Below are positions 1-8,121 of a stretch of 64,000 bases of DNA, in pieces; position 1 is the first letter of the stretch, and every line of letters starts with the position of its first letter. The notes beneath the pieces are model-generated. The model saw nothing but the letters and a program-made list of their open reading frames with translations, was not told where the DNA came from and ran no database searches. The stretch is from JAJTHJ01 sp046316025 (lineage in GTDB: Bacteria; Pseudomonadota; Gammaproteobacteria; Burkholderiales; Burkholderiaceae_F): contig JBKCXU010000115.1 in NCBI GenBank assembly GCA_046316025.1, forward strand, positions 1-64,000, given 5' to 3'. The position numbers and the translations under genes are program-made.

Positions 1-513
1 GCGCGGAATTCGGAGCCGCTCGGCGGCCTCTTTGATGGTCAGCCCCTCCTCGCCGAGCATCTGGCACAGCTGCCTCTGAACCGGCGTAAGCAGAGCCAGG
101 GCGCGGCCGATGTCGATGCGCGCGTGGTGGCGATCGACGGCATCGGTCTCGTCCTGCTGGGCGGACTCGTCATCGGCCAGCAGATCGGCGAGCGTCAGGC
201 CATCGTCTGAGCCGTCGAGCGCGGCATCGAGTGACAGCACCTCCTGCTCTGCGGCGCGCTTGTCGGCGGCCTGCTCGCGGATCAGATCCGTGAGTTTGTT
301 GCGGATGACCTGGGCCATGTAGGCCACCGGCGGCGCATCCGGATCGGGCGGGAGTTTCCGGCGCACCGCGATCCAGTGCGCCAGGCACTCCTGCATCAGA
401 TCGTCGAACTCCTCGCGCGCGAGGCTTCGAGACCACCTTCTGAACTCACCCACCAGCTTCTTCGTAACCGCGATCTCCCATCGCTGGAGACCATCTCCCG
501 CCTTGAGCGCCAT
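1..513 (-). CDS. Sigma-70 family-like RNA polymerase sigma factor (C-terminus off the window)
   Basis: Open from an ATG at 513 to the left edge, 171 codons visible. The N-terminal half resembles sigma region 2 (FDDLMQECLAHW near residue 37, then AYMAQVIRNKLTDLIREQ). An acidic linker follows, then a region-4-like helix-turn-helix (ALLTPVQRQLCQML, LTIKEAAERLRIP) that runs off the edge. A GGGGAG lies 4 bases before the ATG. It would direct RNA polymerase to its own promoters, perhaps those of the island, but the targets are unknown. It is divergent from the AlpA-type gene at 859. A phage-like regulator using the same HTH is an alternative. Confidence 0.65.
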   Translation of the reverse strand, partial: MALKAGDGLQRWEIAVTKKLVGEFRRWSRSLAREEFDDLMQECLAHWIAVRRKLPPDPDAPPVAYMAQVIRNKLTDLIREQAADKRAAEQEVLSLDAALDGSDDGLTLADLLADDESAQQDETDAVDRHHARIDIGRALALLTPVQRQLCQMLGEEGLTIKEAAERLRIPR

Positions 514-858
514 GTCTCTCCCCGTCGGTTGCCGGACGGGAAGGAGATCGAGCGAAGATCAGCAAAAGAAAAAGTCGACGAACGACCTAGGTCGAGCGCC
601 CAGGACGCCGGCGAAGGAGAGACGTCCCGACACTTTTGGGCGGGATTCCGTAACCGGACATTGAGGGGCTTCTCGATAGATGGCGATCCATGGCGACAGA
701 CGCCAAGGCACCCAGCTAGAGGGACCTCCCAGGGTCGCGGGGCGCCACTTCGGTGGCGGCCACGCGAGGTCTACGGTTCTGAGAGTCGGTCGGCGGCCGC
801 TACGCGCGGCCCAATGCCGGAAGCCGGGGCGGCTTCTCGACCGAGAACGGGGGTGCGA
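514..858. other. Divergent intergenic region of the island
   Basis: About 345 bases between the divergent sigma-like and AlpA-type genes. Open frames across it have arginine- and serine-rich composition and look non-coding. It should hold the promoters of both genes, though no clear -35/-10 pair stands out. The one distinct element is a perfect 12-base palindrome, listed separately. Confidence 0.5.
583..594. promoter_or_regulatory. Perfect 12-base palindrome, candidate operator
   Basis: CGACCTAGGTCG is a perfect inverted repeat between the two divergent regulators, about 70 bases upstream of the sigma-like gene and 265 upstream of the AlpA-type gene. A dimeric regulator could bind it. This is inference only, as a 12-base palindrome can occur by chance. 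Confidence 0.3.
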
Positions 859-1344
859 ATGAAGCGCGGAAGGCAGTTCGGGGACACGGCGCGAGCCGCC
901 GGCGTCACGAAACCGAAGGGGATGGATCCTCGGCTCGACGGAGAGATCGATGACGATCGTGCCGCCGGCCGAGATGGTGCCGACTTGCTTCGGGAGGCAG
1001 TGCGCGAGACCGAGCCGTTGGGCGCGTTCGACGGGCGGGCGATCCGGGAGCTGTACAAGACCGCACCTGCCGACCCCAAGGGGCTGAGGCGCACGATCCG
1101 CCGCAGCGAGCTACGTCAGATCGTTCCCCTGGCGGACTCGACGATCTACGAGTTGGAGCGCCGCGGCGAATTTCCGCAGCGGTTCTATCTCACCGCGCGC
1201 TGCGTGGTGTGGGATTTGCGCGAAATCGAGGCGTGGATCGAGGCGCGACGGAATGCGCCGAACGCCGCGCCGCCGAAACGCGCGCCCTTGCCCGATGTGC
1301 GTCAGCGCAAGCGCCGGCAGGTCAGAGGCGCGCCTGCATCGTAA
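859..1344 (+). CDS. AlpA-family phage/island transcriptional regulator
   Basis: 161 residues from the ATG at 859. The C-terminal half is a MerR-like AlpA winged helix: IRRSELRQIVPLADSTIY, then ELERRGEFPQRF, and the family ending VVWDLREIEAWIEAR. AlpA proteins are small DNA-binding activators on P4-like islands and often control integrase or excision genes. The first ~75 residues are charged and unlike the usual 65-75-residue AlpA, so the true start may be further in (ATG at 922 is possible). The ATG at 859 has a run of Gs about 6 bases upstream. The open frame extends back to 376, but that part reads like non-coding sequence. Confidence 0.7.
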   Translation: MKRGRQFGDTARAAGVTKPKGMDPRLDGEIDDDRAAGRDGADLLREAVRETEPLGAFDGRAIRELYKTAPADPKGLRRTIRRSELRQIVPLADSTIYELERRGEFPQRFYLTARCVVWDLREIEAWIEARRNAPNAAPPKRAPLPDVRQRKRRQVRGAPAS

Positions 1345-1411
1345 CGAGCACCATGGCCGGCGGGACTGGCGTCCGTTCTCGAACTAACCACCCAGAGACC
1401 TCCTGGTCTTC

Positions 1412-2641
1412 TTGCCGAGGCGACCTCTCTTCTGGTCAACTACGCAGGGCAAGTCGACTTCGACAGGGAGTTGCAAGAGTCGCCAGTCTCTTCAAAGCCC
1501 CTCATCGCCAGACAACGAGGCTTCTTTGGCCGATCCTTCTTATCGCGACACCGCACTCCGCTACTGCGTAGACGACTTGCCAGGCGCAAGTCTCCCCGGC
1601 GCTCGCCTTCAAGGCATCCTCGAGAGTATGCGGCTCGGCAGGCGGGTGACAGCGCTATCGTTGACCTTCTTGCAGAAGGAACGCCTGGAAGCTCTGCATC
1701 GATTGGCTACTGGTCAACTGACCTACGACAGCTTTCGTGAAACGGCGCTTACCGAGCAAGCTGCTCGGATCGAGGCTGCGACCACCGCAAGGCTCGCGGC
1801 AGAAGCGGAAGAGTGCGCGCGCAGAGCGGCAATGGAGGAGAAGGCGAACCGAGCCATGGAGCAGGCGGAAGCGGCTCGCCTGGCCAGGGAACGCGATCCC
1901 AGGTACATCGCCCAGATCAAGCAGCGGGAACTGCGGGCGCGCTACGGCATCGACACTTATGTCGATCAAGACTATTTCAGTCGCCTGATGGCGATCCTGA
2001 AGCGCGTCGATGCCGGCCAGCGATTGAGCGCGGAGGACTTCGTTTGGCTATCTACGGCTGGCGAAGCCTACTTCACCGACGAGTTGCGGGCCGCCCACCA
2101 CCGACTTGAAGCGGACTTCTTCGCCACCGAATTCAGGAAGACACGCGACCCCTGGGCCGCAGTCAACGCCAGTGGCCATTACCGCAAGTGCGATCGCCCC
2201 GCCGATGCCGATTCGCTGCTGCGCACGATCAGCGTGGAGCCGCAGAAGTCGCCCAAGCTCAAGTCGGCGCTCTGCACGACGCATGGCGGTGTCATGCGGG
2301 ACCTTGGACGCTGGAACGAGGCTCTGCGACTCGGCGAGCAGGCACACGCGTTCAAGCCTGACGACTACCGGCCCTGCACGTTGCTGGGCGCGGTTCACGT
2401 GGAGATGGGTGACTACGGTCTCGGGCAGGAGTGGTACGCCAAGGCGGTCGAGCGAGGCGCCTCCGAGGATTCCGTCGACCAGGATCTGCGGAGCATCTAC
2501 TTCCGGGCTGACCAACCTAAGCAGGCGACGATGCGCGAGTTCCTGCTCGCGCAGGATCCCGTCCGCTACGCGTGGGCCCGGCCGAGGCCGACGAAGGCAG
2601 GCGGCAAACCCGAGGGGACAACTCGCTCGCGTCGTAGCTGA
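1412..2641 (+). CDS. Hypothetical protein with coiled-coil stretch and TPR-like C-terminus
   Basis: Up to 409 residues; function not recognised. Visible parts: a helical segment (ALSLTFLQKERLEALHRL near residue 80), an Ala/Arg/Glu-rich probable coiled coil (about 110-175), a conserved-looking middle (RARYGIDTYVDQDYF, EDFVWLSTAGEAYF), and TPR-like helices (GVMRDLGRWNEALRLGEQA, then YRPCTLLGAVHVEMGDY). No signal peptide or membrane segment. It lies 67 bases after the AlpA-type gene on the same strand and converges on the Abi gene. The first ~35 residues look non-coding; a TTG at 1526 after GAGG, or the ATG at 1628, may be the real start. TPR proteins often mediate protein contacts, so a role with the defence genes is possible but unproven. 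Confidence 0.6.
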   Translation: MPRRPLFWSTTQGKSTSTGSCKSRQSLQSPSSPDNEASLADPSYRDTALRYCVDDLPGASLPGARLQGILESMRLGRRVTALSLTFLQKERLEALHRLATGQLTYDSFRETALTEQAARIEAATTARLAAEAEECARRAAMEEKANRAMEQAEAARLARERDPRYIAQIKQRELRARYGIDTYVDQDYFSRLMAILKRVDAGQRLSAEDFVWLSTAGEAYFTDELRAAHHRLEADFFATEFRKTRDPWAAVNASGHYRKCDRPADADSLLRTISVEPQKSPKLKSALCTTHGGVMRDLGRWNEALRLGEQAHAFKPDDYRPCTLLGAVHVEMGDYGLGQEWYAKAVERGASEDSVDQDLRSIYFRADQPKQATMREFLLAQDPVRYAWARPRPTKAGGKPEGTTRSRRS

Positions 2642-2831
2642 GAGTTGAGGGCTGCTCCCGCTCTCGCTATGAACCTTCGCAGTTCGCCGTCGGCAATCGA
2701 TGCGTCTTGCGACTCAACGGCGAAGTCCGCTCCAGCGGCACTGCCAACTTCGCAGAGCGGCCAGGATCAGACGTTAGACGGGCACCTCGCGTCGCCCGTC
2801 CTCTCAATCACTCGGACAGCATCTGGAGATG

Positions 2832-4079
2832 TCATGACTCGCCGCGCACACGAGCGGCATCTCGATGGCGGTAGGTCTCGGAGATAAAGTCGATGAATGC
2901 AACCGCTGAGGCAACAGCCAAACGGGAATGCCTCGGTTGCAGTCCCCGATGTTGCCCATCGCGACCATGGCCAGTGCCGTACAGTCCGCGCAGTTGTGCG
3001 AGGTTGTTGGTCAGCTGGGTCAGGTTTCGAAGGATCAGGCGGATATTCTCCGCGCCCTTGGTCTCGTCAGTGATTCCCTCCGGAACCAACTGAAGCTCCT
3101 TGGCTACCTTCTTCGTAAGGTCGCCCAAGTCTTCCGTCTTGGCGATGGCCACGCCCCGCTTCGTCAGGATGGTCTTGCAACAGGTCTCGATGAGTTCCTT
3201 GGCCGTGCCGATGGCCAGCGCAGGATCCCGATCGATCGCGTTTTCCAACCGTTCGATTTCCTTGGCCATCCAGCCGGCATCCAAGGCATCAGCCACTGTT
3301 TTTGCCCGCAGCACAGCGCGAGATGCGTTGTCGCTGAGTTGGCGGTAGGCGAATCGCGGCCGGCCTGCGATGCGTTCCTCCTCGTAAAGCTCCCAACCTG
3401 CTTGGCGCAGCTGGTCATTGAAGTGGACAACGAGCTTGAGCGCCTCATCACGGTCTGGGCGGACGACCGGATGGACGATCTCGCACAGAAAGCGCAGGAA
3501 TCGATCCGTTGGTCCATCGATGAGATTGAAACGACTGTCGGTGAGTACCCAATCGCGTTCCCAGTCGTCGTTGTTGTGGCGGTGCTGCCATATGTCGCCT
3601 GCGGCATCCTTGAATCGGCTATCCGTCGAGGGCAGCTGCTGAAGGTCATATAGGCGACTCAAGAATTCGACATCATCCAATTTCCCATGCCACGCGACGT
3701 CCTCCAATCGCAGACCATCTAGGATGTTGACGCGAATTTGCCTTGGCAGACCAGCGTCATCAGATCGCCACTCGGAGCGCCTTTCTTTGGCAGGCACAAT
3801 CTTGGCCGAGTACCAATCCTGGGTCTCTTGTTCGAGAACAGTCTTCAGTCTTGCCGAGATCTGCTCTTCCAACTGATCACGCTTCGCCCCGAGGCGCGCG
3901 TACTCTTCCGCTGGAACCTCGAACTGAATCTCCCAGATTCCAGTGCCTCCGTTCCAGTTGTCGTAGCCGGTTTGCTCCTCTCGCGCCGGATATGCGCGCA
4001 CGATCCTGGCCGCCTCGTCCATGTTCTCAGCGCGCAGTAGCGAATGAACTGTGGCGAGTACTTGCTCGATCTTCTCCAT
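2832..4079 (-). CDS. Abortive-infection family protein (AbiJ-NTD3 / Abi_C type, HEPN-like)
   Basis: 415 residues from the ATG at 4079, which has AGAGG 6 bases upstream. The middle (FLSRLYDLQQLPSTDSRF, DIWQHRHNNDDW, FLCEIVHPVVRP) resembles the AbiJ N-terminal domain 3 family. The C-terminal ~120 residues (AIGTAKELIETCCKTIL, LRGLYGTGHGRDG, PRHSRLAVASAVAFIDF) match the abortive-infection C-terminal domain. RGLYGTGH gives R-X6-H, the pattern of HEPN ribonucleases, so an RNA-cutting effector is plausible. It starts 109 bases after the helicase gene on the same strand and may be co-transcribed with it, or be a separate defence gene. It converges on the TPR gene across 190 bases with no clear terminator. 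Confidence 0.75.
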   Translation of the reverse strand: MEKIEQVLATVHSLLRAENMDEAARIVRAYPAREEQTGYDNWNGGTGIWEIQFEVPAEEYARLGAKRDQLEEQISARLKTVLEQETQDWYSAKIVPAKERRSEWRSDDAGLPRQIRVNILDGLRLEDVAWHGKLDDVEFLSRLYDLQQLPSTDSRFKDAAGDIWQHRHNNDDWERDWVLTDSRFNLIDGPTDRFLRFLCEIVHPVVRPDRDEALKLVVHFNDQLRQAGWELYEEERIAGRPRFAYRQLSDNASRAVLRAKTVADALDAGWMAKEIERLENAIDRDPALAIGTAKELIETCCKTILTKRGVAIAKTEDLGDLTKKVAKELQLVPEGITDETKGAENIRLILRNLTQLTNNLAQLRGLYGTGHGRDGQHRGLQPRHSRLAVASAVAFIDFISETYRHRDAARVRGES

Positions 4080-4188
4080 TCTCATCCTCTGCAAATCAAG
4101 CGGTACTCGTTAGGGCACCCGTGCCAGTCGCCGACCACAACGCTACGGTCAGGCTCCACTCCAGACCGGAACTCCGGGACACGCACCG

Positions 4189-5976
4189 TCAGCCACTTTC
4201 TTGAAGATGTCGCTCCACCTCGTCGACAAGAGGGGATGAGCGGCCCGTGGAATGGATCAGGTGCACCTCCGACTTGGCGCGCGTGAAACCCACATAGAAG
4301 AGCCGACGTGCCTCGGCAAGTTGCCGGGGACCGGCATCGTTGCGCGGCAAGCGCCCGGCATCCAGTCCGAACATGAACACCACGGCGAACTCCCTCCCCT
4401 TCGCGCTGTGCAGGCTCGACAAGGTCAGCCTATCCAGATTGCCGCCATCGCCTGCCAGTTCGCCAAGAAGCATTTCGCCGCAGTCACCTGTCGGTGCGGT
4501 TCGCTCGACAAAGGCCGCCAGTGTCTCCATCTCATCGCGAAGGGGTGCACATCCCGCTGCGAACGGGCCAACAATGTGTGCGTGCAAGTCCAGGAGCCAC
4601 GGATGAAGCGGCAGCTCTGCATCCCGCAGGTTCCACAGCTCGGCGATCAGCCGGCGGTGAAAGTCCGACGCTTGGTCGTCGCTGCGAATAGATTCGGCGA
4701 ACAGTCGCCGTCCTTCGGCCACGAGGCGAGAGAACCGCGGCTCGCCCGTTCTCCAGCCGCCACAACACCACTGAGCACATTGTTCCAGCCACTGCATGAG
4801 GCGGCTCGCTCGCGGATACAGAGCATTGCCGTCGGTACGCACTGTCGAAATGCCGGCTTGCCGCACTGAGTCCGCGACTGGATCGCCGATCCATGCCGCC
4901 GGATACAGGACGGCGACATCGCCGTAGCGGAGGCCGGGATGGCGCGACAGGGCCTGCGGTAGGAGATGAGTGACCAGGTGCCTCGCCTGTAGCGCGTAGG
5001 TCCCAGCCAATGGGTGAGTGAACACCGTTCCTAGGGGCGCTCCCTCGACGGCCTGGTAGCCCCGCTCTTCACCCAAGGCGATCTTAGAGGCGGCCACGAT
5101 CCGGCTGCCGCTGCGGTAGTTCAGCCGCAAGCGCACGGTCTCGACATCCGCGCGCCCAGACAGGCGCCGCAGCAATTCGGGCTGAGCCCCGTTGAAGCCG
5201 TAGATAGACTGGTCAGCGTCTCCGACCGCGAAGAGGCGCATGCCCGCACGGAAGCACAGACCCATGACCATGCGATGCAGCGGTAATCCGAGGTCCTGGT
5301 ACTCGTCAACGGCGAGGACGGGATACTTGGCCAGCAGTGCGCGTTGCAGCCACGGCTTCTCACGCAGTGCGCGCACGGCCAGCAAAGGCATGTCGTCGAA
5401 ATCGATCAGACCGCGTTTGCGCAGTTCCGCTTCATAGGCTTCCACTAGTCGCGCCAACTCTGGATCGGTCTCACGCCATTGCGGGCTGTCCCGATTCAAG
5501 ATGGAACGCCGGTAGTTGGCCAGCTGGAACTCCCAGTGCTGCGGGTTACCGGCGTCGTCCAGGGTGTGGCGCACGGCATCGGACAACGCAGCCTGGCGCT
5601 CGGTCCGCGTCGCCACGCCGAAGTCTTCGGGCAGATCCAACTTTGCGACCTTCGCGTACGGCAGGAGGATCTGCGTGAGGGAGAAGGAATGCACCGTACC
5701 GACGAACACCCTCCCACCGGGCTCTACCCCCAGCGCGGCCAGTCGCCCCTCTAACTCGCGCGCGCACTCGTTGTTGTAGGTGATGCACGCCACACCGCGC
5801 GGCTCAGCGACATCTTCCGCAAGCAGGCGTGCCAATTTGATGGTGAGCACCTTCGTCTTGCCGCTGCCCGGCCCCGCCAAAACGACGCAGTGCCCGCGCG
5901 ACTCGTAGGCGGCCCACTGCCCCGCGTTGCCCCGAAGGTCCGCGGCTGCGCGCAGATGGGCAGCCCTGTCAGACAC
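4189..5976 (-). CDS. gajB: UvrD/Rep-like superfamily 1 helicase (Gabija GajB-like)
   Basis: About 595 residues. SF1A motifs run in order: Walker A GPGSGKT near residue 35, Ia CITYNNECARELE, GTVHSF, Walker B VDEYQDLG near 222, QSIYGFNG, LNYRSGSRI, SSLHSAKGREF and motif VI FYVGFTRAK near the end. I chose the GTG at 5976, which overlaps the nuclease stop by 8 bases and suggests translational coupling; an ATG at 6033 would overlap by 65. A UvrD-like helicase directly behind an OLD nuclease is the layout of class 2 OLD and Gabija systems. It is longer than the ~495-residue Bacillus GajB, so it may belong to another branch. Confidence 0.82.
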   Translation of the reverse strand: MSDRAAHLRAAADLRGNAGQWAAYESRGHCVVLAGPGSGKTKVLTIKLARLLAEDVAEPRGVACITYNNECARELEGRLAALGVEPGGRVFVGTVHSFSLTQILLPYAKVAKLDLPEDFGVATRTERQAALSDAVRHTLDDAGNPQHWEFQLANYRRSILNRDSPQWRETDPELARLVEAYEAELRKRGLIDFDDMPLLAVRALREKPWLQRALLAKYPVLAVDEYQDLGLPLHRMVMGLCFRAGMRLFAVGDADQSIYGFNGAQPELLRRLSGRADVETVRLRLNYRSGSRIVAASKIALGEERGYQAVEGAPLGTVFTHPLAGTYALQARHLVTHLLPQALSRHPGLRYGDVAVLYPAAWIGDPVADSVRQAGISTVRTDGNALYPRASRLMQWLEQCAQWCCGGWRTGEPRFSRLVAEGRRLFAESIRSDDQASDFHRRLIAELWNLRDAELPLHPWLLDLHAHIVGPFAAGCAPLRDEMETLAAFVERTAPTGDCGEMLLGELAGDGGNLDRLTLSSLHSAKGREFAVVFMFGLDAGRLPRNDAGPRQLAEARRLFYVGFTRAKSEVHLIHSTGRSSPLVDEVERHLQESG

Positions 5977-7768
5977 ACTCAACCACGTAGGCAATGGCGT
6001 TAGCAATGTAGGCCGGCGGCTCCACACCTTCAATGCGAGAAGCCAATCGCTGCGCGAATCGCCCTTTGCCGATGACCTCGATCAGCTTGAGGTAGTTCTC
6101 GACATGCAGAGTTGCGGGATCGGCTTCCCAACCGTCAATCCATGCCTTCCGTTCTTTGCTCCACGAGGCTTCACGCAACGTCTCGATGATTGGGACCGTG
6201 AAGTGGTCGTCGTTGAATAAGTCGACCTCCAGAGTGTCGATATTGGAGAAGACGCCATACACCTCGCAACGTGTGGCGAACACATCGCCGTCTTCGATCG
6301 ACTTGATCTCATTGATCAGCTCGTCAGGATCGTTCCCGGTTCGCATCGCCTCAATGGTTTCAACAAGCCTCCAGGAGCGGTTGAAACCAAGAGCACTCCC
6401 TGTCTCCCGAGGATCCCAGTCGGTCACCACCGAGAACGGGATGCCTAGCGCCGTCAAGAATTTTGCATACGGCGTGAAGTTCGTGCCAGCCACGGAGCAC
6501 ACCGTAATGCCCAGGTGGTCAAGGTCATGGCCCAGCGAGGCGGCGAGCACTGGAAGCAGGAACTTCTCTGCATCCCCTTCAACCAGGATGATCCCACGCG
6601 CGAACAGCATTTCCGCCCGTGTGACATCCAGGTATCGCGCGAGGTCGTCCTCATCTTCATCGGTCAGATCAATCGCAGCGGCCGAGGTCGCGACCGAACC
6701 TTCGGCGGGGGAGTCGCGCAGCAACACAAGCGAGCGAAGCGGCGCGACGCTCGCAATGTGGGGCGAGTGCGTCGTCAGCAGCAGCGAGAGCTGTTCCCCC
6801 ACCGGCGCCCCGGCCAAATCTTCGAAAAGATGCCGGTAGACGGAACGTTGCAGGTGCGGGTGGAGGTGAGCCTCGGGCTCCTCAATCGCAAGTAGCGTGT
6901 GGTCCCGCCGGTTCTCGCTCATGAGCTGGCGAAGTTCCAGGGCCTTCAACGTCAGGAAGGCAACGTTTGCCGAACCAAGGCTAGCGTCGCCGATGGTCCG
7001 AAGCCCGCCGTCGATTAGCAGTCTGAGATTGCGAAAGAGCCGGGTGACGTCCGTCGTACTGAACCCCAAACTGGGCTCGATGTCCTGCTTCGGTCCACTC
7101 ATCAAGGCGAATAGCTGCCGCAGGTCCTGCTCTAAGGCCTGGACAGTCGGGAACTCTGCCAGTTGCCGGGTCGCCGCGTGAATCGCGTCGCACACGTCCT
7201 GCAGATCTCGCCCAGACACTCCGGCAAATGCCCGCTCCAGCAAGGGTCGCAAAGGCGAGCGCCGCCACGCGGCCAAGTCCCCCTCCGCGTCCCGCAGCGC
7301 CGGCATAAGGTCCATCGCGATGCGGCGCCGCAATTCATGGCCGAAGCGCTTTGCCTCGGACTCGCCTCCGTAGCAGATGAACTCGTAGTCCTCGTCCGAC
7401 TGAGGAAACCCGTCGAGGCCCGGGATCGGGCGGAACTCGTACGTGAGGCGCACGGTATCCGGATCGTCGTCCAGTCGGAAGTCGGTGAGCAGCGCTAGCA
7501 GGTCCATGTCCTCCGCGAAGTCCGCGAGTTCCACAAACACCGTGATCTTCTTGCCCTCGGGGGGCTCATCCAGCCCATCCCAGAAGTCACCTTGGCCTAG
7601 CTGCCGCGCACTGTCGGGCAAGCTGGGATCAAAGATCAGCCGTAGGGCGTAGAGCAGGTTGCTCTTGCCGACGCGGTTTTCGCCTACGATGACGGCACTT
7701 CCTTCCAGCGCCACGTCCGCCTCGCGGAAGTTCCGGAAGTTGCGGACATGGATCCTCGTCAGTTTCAT
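5969..7768 (-). CDS. gajA: OLD-family ATPase-TOPRIM nuclease (class 2 OLD, Gabija GajA-like)
   Basis: 599 residues from an ATG at 7768, GGGAGG 5 bases upstream. The N-terminal SMC/ABC-like ATPase has Walker A GENRVGKSN (29-37), Walker B with LLAIEEPEAHLHP (near 293-305) and the H-loop TTHSPHIASV. The C-terminal TOPRIM domain has ILVEGDAEKF (near 393-402) and an acidic VTDWDP (near 446) for metal binding. GajA-type proteins nick DNA and are restrained by nucleotides until phage infection depletes them. Length and domain order fit GajA (about 580) and class 2 OLD. It is the first gene of the minus-strand module and overlaps the helicase gene. Confidence 0.85.
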   Translation of the reverse strand: MKLTRIHVRNFRNFREADVALEGSAVIVGENRVGKSNLLYALRLIFDPSLPDSARQLGQGDFWDGLDEPPEGKKITVFVELADFAEDMDLLALLTDFRLDDDPDTVRLTYEFRPIPGLDGFPQSDEDYEFICYGGESEAKRFGHELRRRIAMDLMPALRDAEGDLAAWRRSPLRPLLERAFAGVSGRDLQDVCDAIHAATRQLAEFPTVQALEQDLRQLFALMSGPKQDIEPSLGFSTTDVTRLFRNLRLLIDGGLRTIGDASLGSANVAFLTLKALELRQLMSENRRDHTLLAIEEPEAHLHPHLQRSVYRHLFEDLAGAPVGEQLSLLLTTHSPHIASVAPLRSLVLLRDSPAEGSVATSAAAIDLTDEDEDDLARYLDVTRAEMLFARGIILVEGDAEKFLLPVLAASLGHDLDHLGITVCSVAGTNFTPYAKFLTALGIPFSVVTDWDPRETGSALGFNRSWRLVETIEAMRTGNDPDELINEIKSIEDGDVFATRCEVYGVFSNIDTLEVDLFNDDHFTVPIIETLREASWSKERKAWIDGWEADPATLHVENYLKLIEVIGKGRFAQRLASRIEGVEPPAYIANAIAYVVECV

Positions 7769-8121
7769 GGTCTCCTCCCTGTGCCCTTGTCCAACGCGCG
7801 GCTAAGCGAGCGGCGCTAGGTGGCGCCTAATCGGATTGTCCAAGGGAACACGGCTGCTCCACTGGCCGCAAGACCAGTGTTCGCTTCTTGCCGCAGTTGT
7901 GACCATGGGCTGTCAGCTCCCGGCCTAGCCAACCGTCTGAAGTGGGTCTTGGACAGCCTTACAGTTGGGCTGACAGACGGCCGCTGCAGGTCTTTGAACT
8001 GACGGACCAAGACGATTCTCCCGACGGCAACGCGATTGCCGCCTGGCGATACTCGACAAGATGGTGCGCGCAGGAAAGGCCTCGTCGAAGGGCGGGTTCT
8101 CTGGGATTGCTTCGCCGCCGC
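7769..8121. other. Intergenic region upstream of the nuclease gene
   Basis: 353 bases between the integrase stop and the nuclease start. Frames here look non-coding. It must carry the promoter of the nuclease-helicase genes, but I see no convincing -35/-10 pair. TTGGACA occurs three times (at 7,933 on the plus strand, twice on the minus strand near 7,785 and 7,840), which may be chance. Confidence 0.4.

Noticed and set aside
376..858. N-terminal extension of the AlpA-type gene
   Set aside because: It overlaps the start of the divergent sigma-like gene and reads Arg/Ser-rich without structure.
2700..2800. Integron attC-like site (ACTCAAC and GTTAGAC cores) after the TPR gene
   Set aside because: The inner complementary blocks are in the wrong order to fold as an attC hairpin, the two cores do not pair, and there is no integron integrase.
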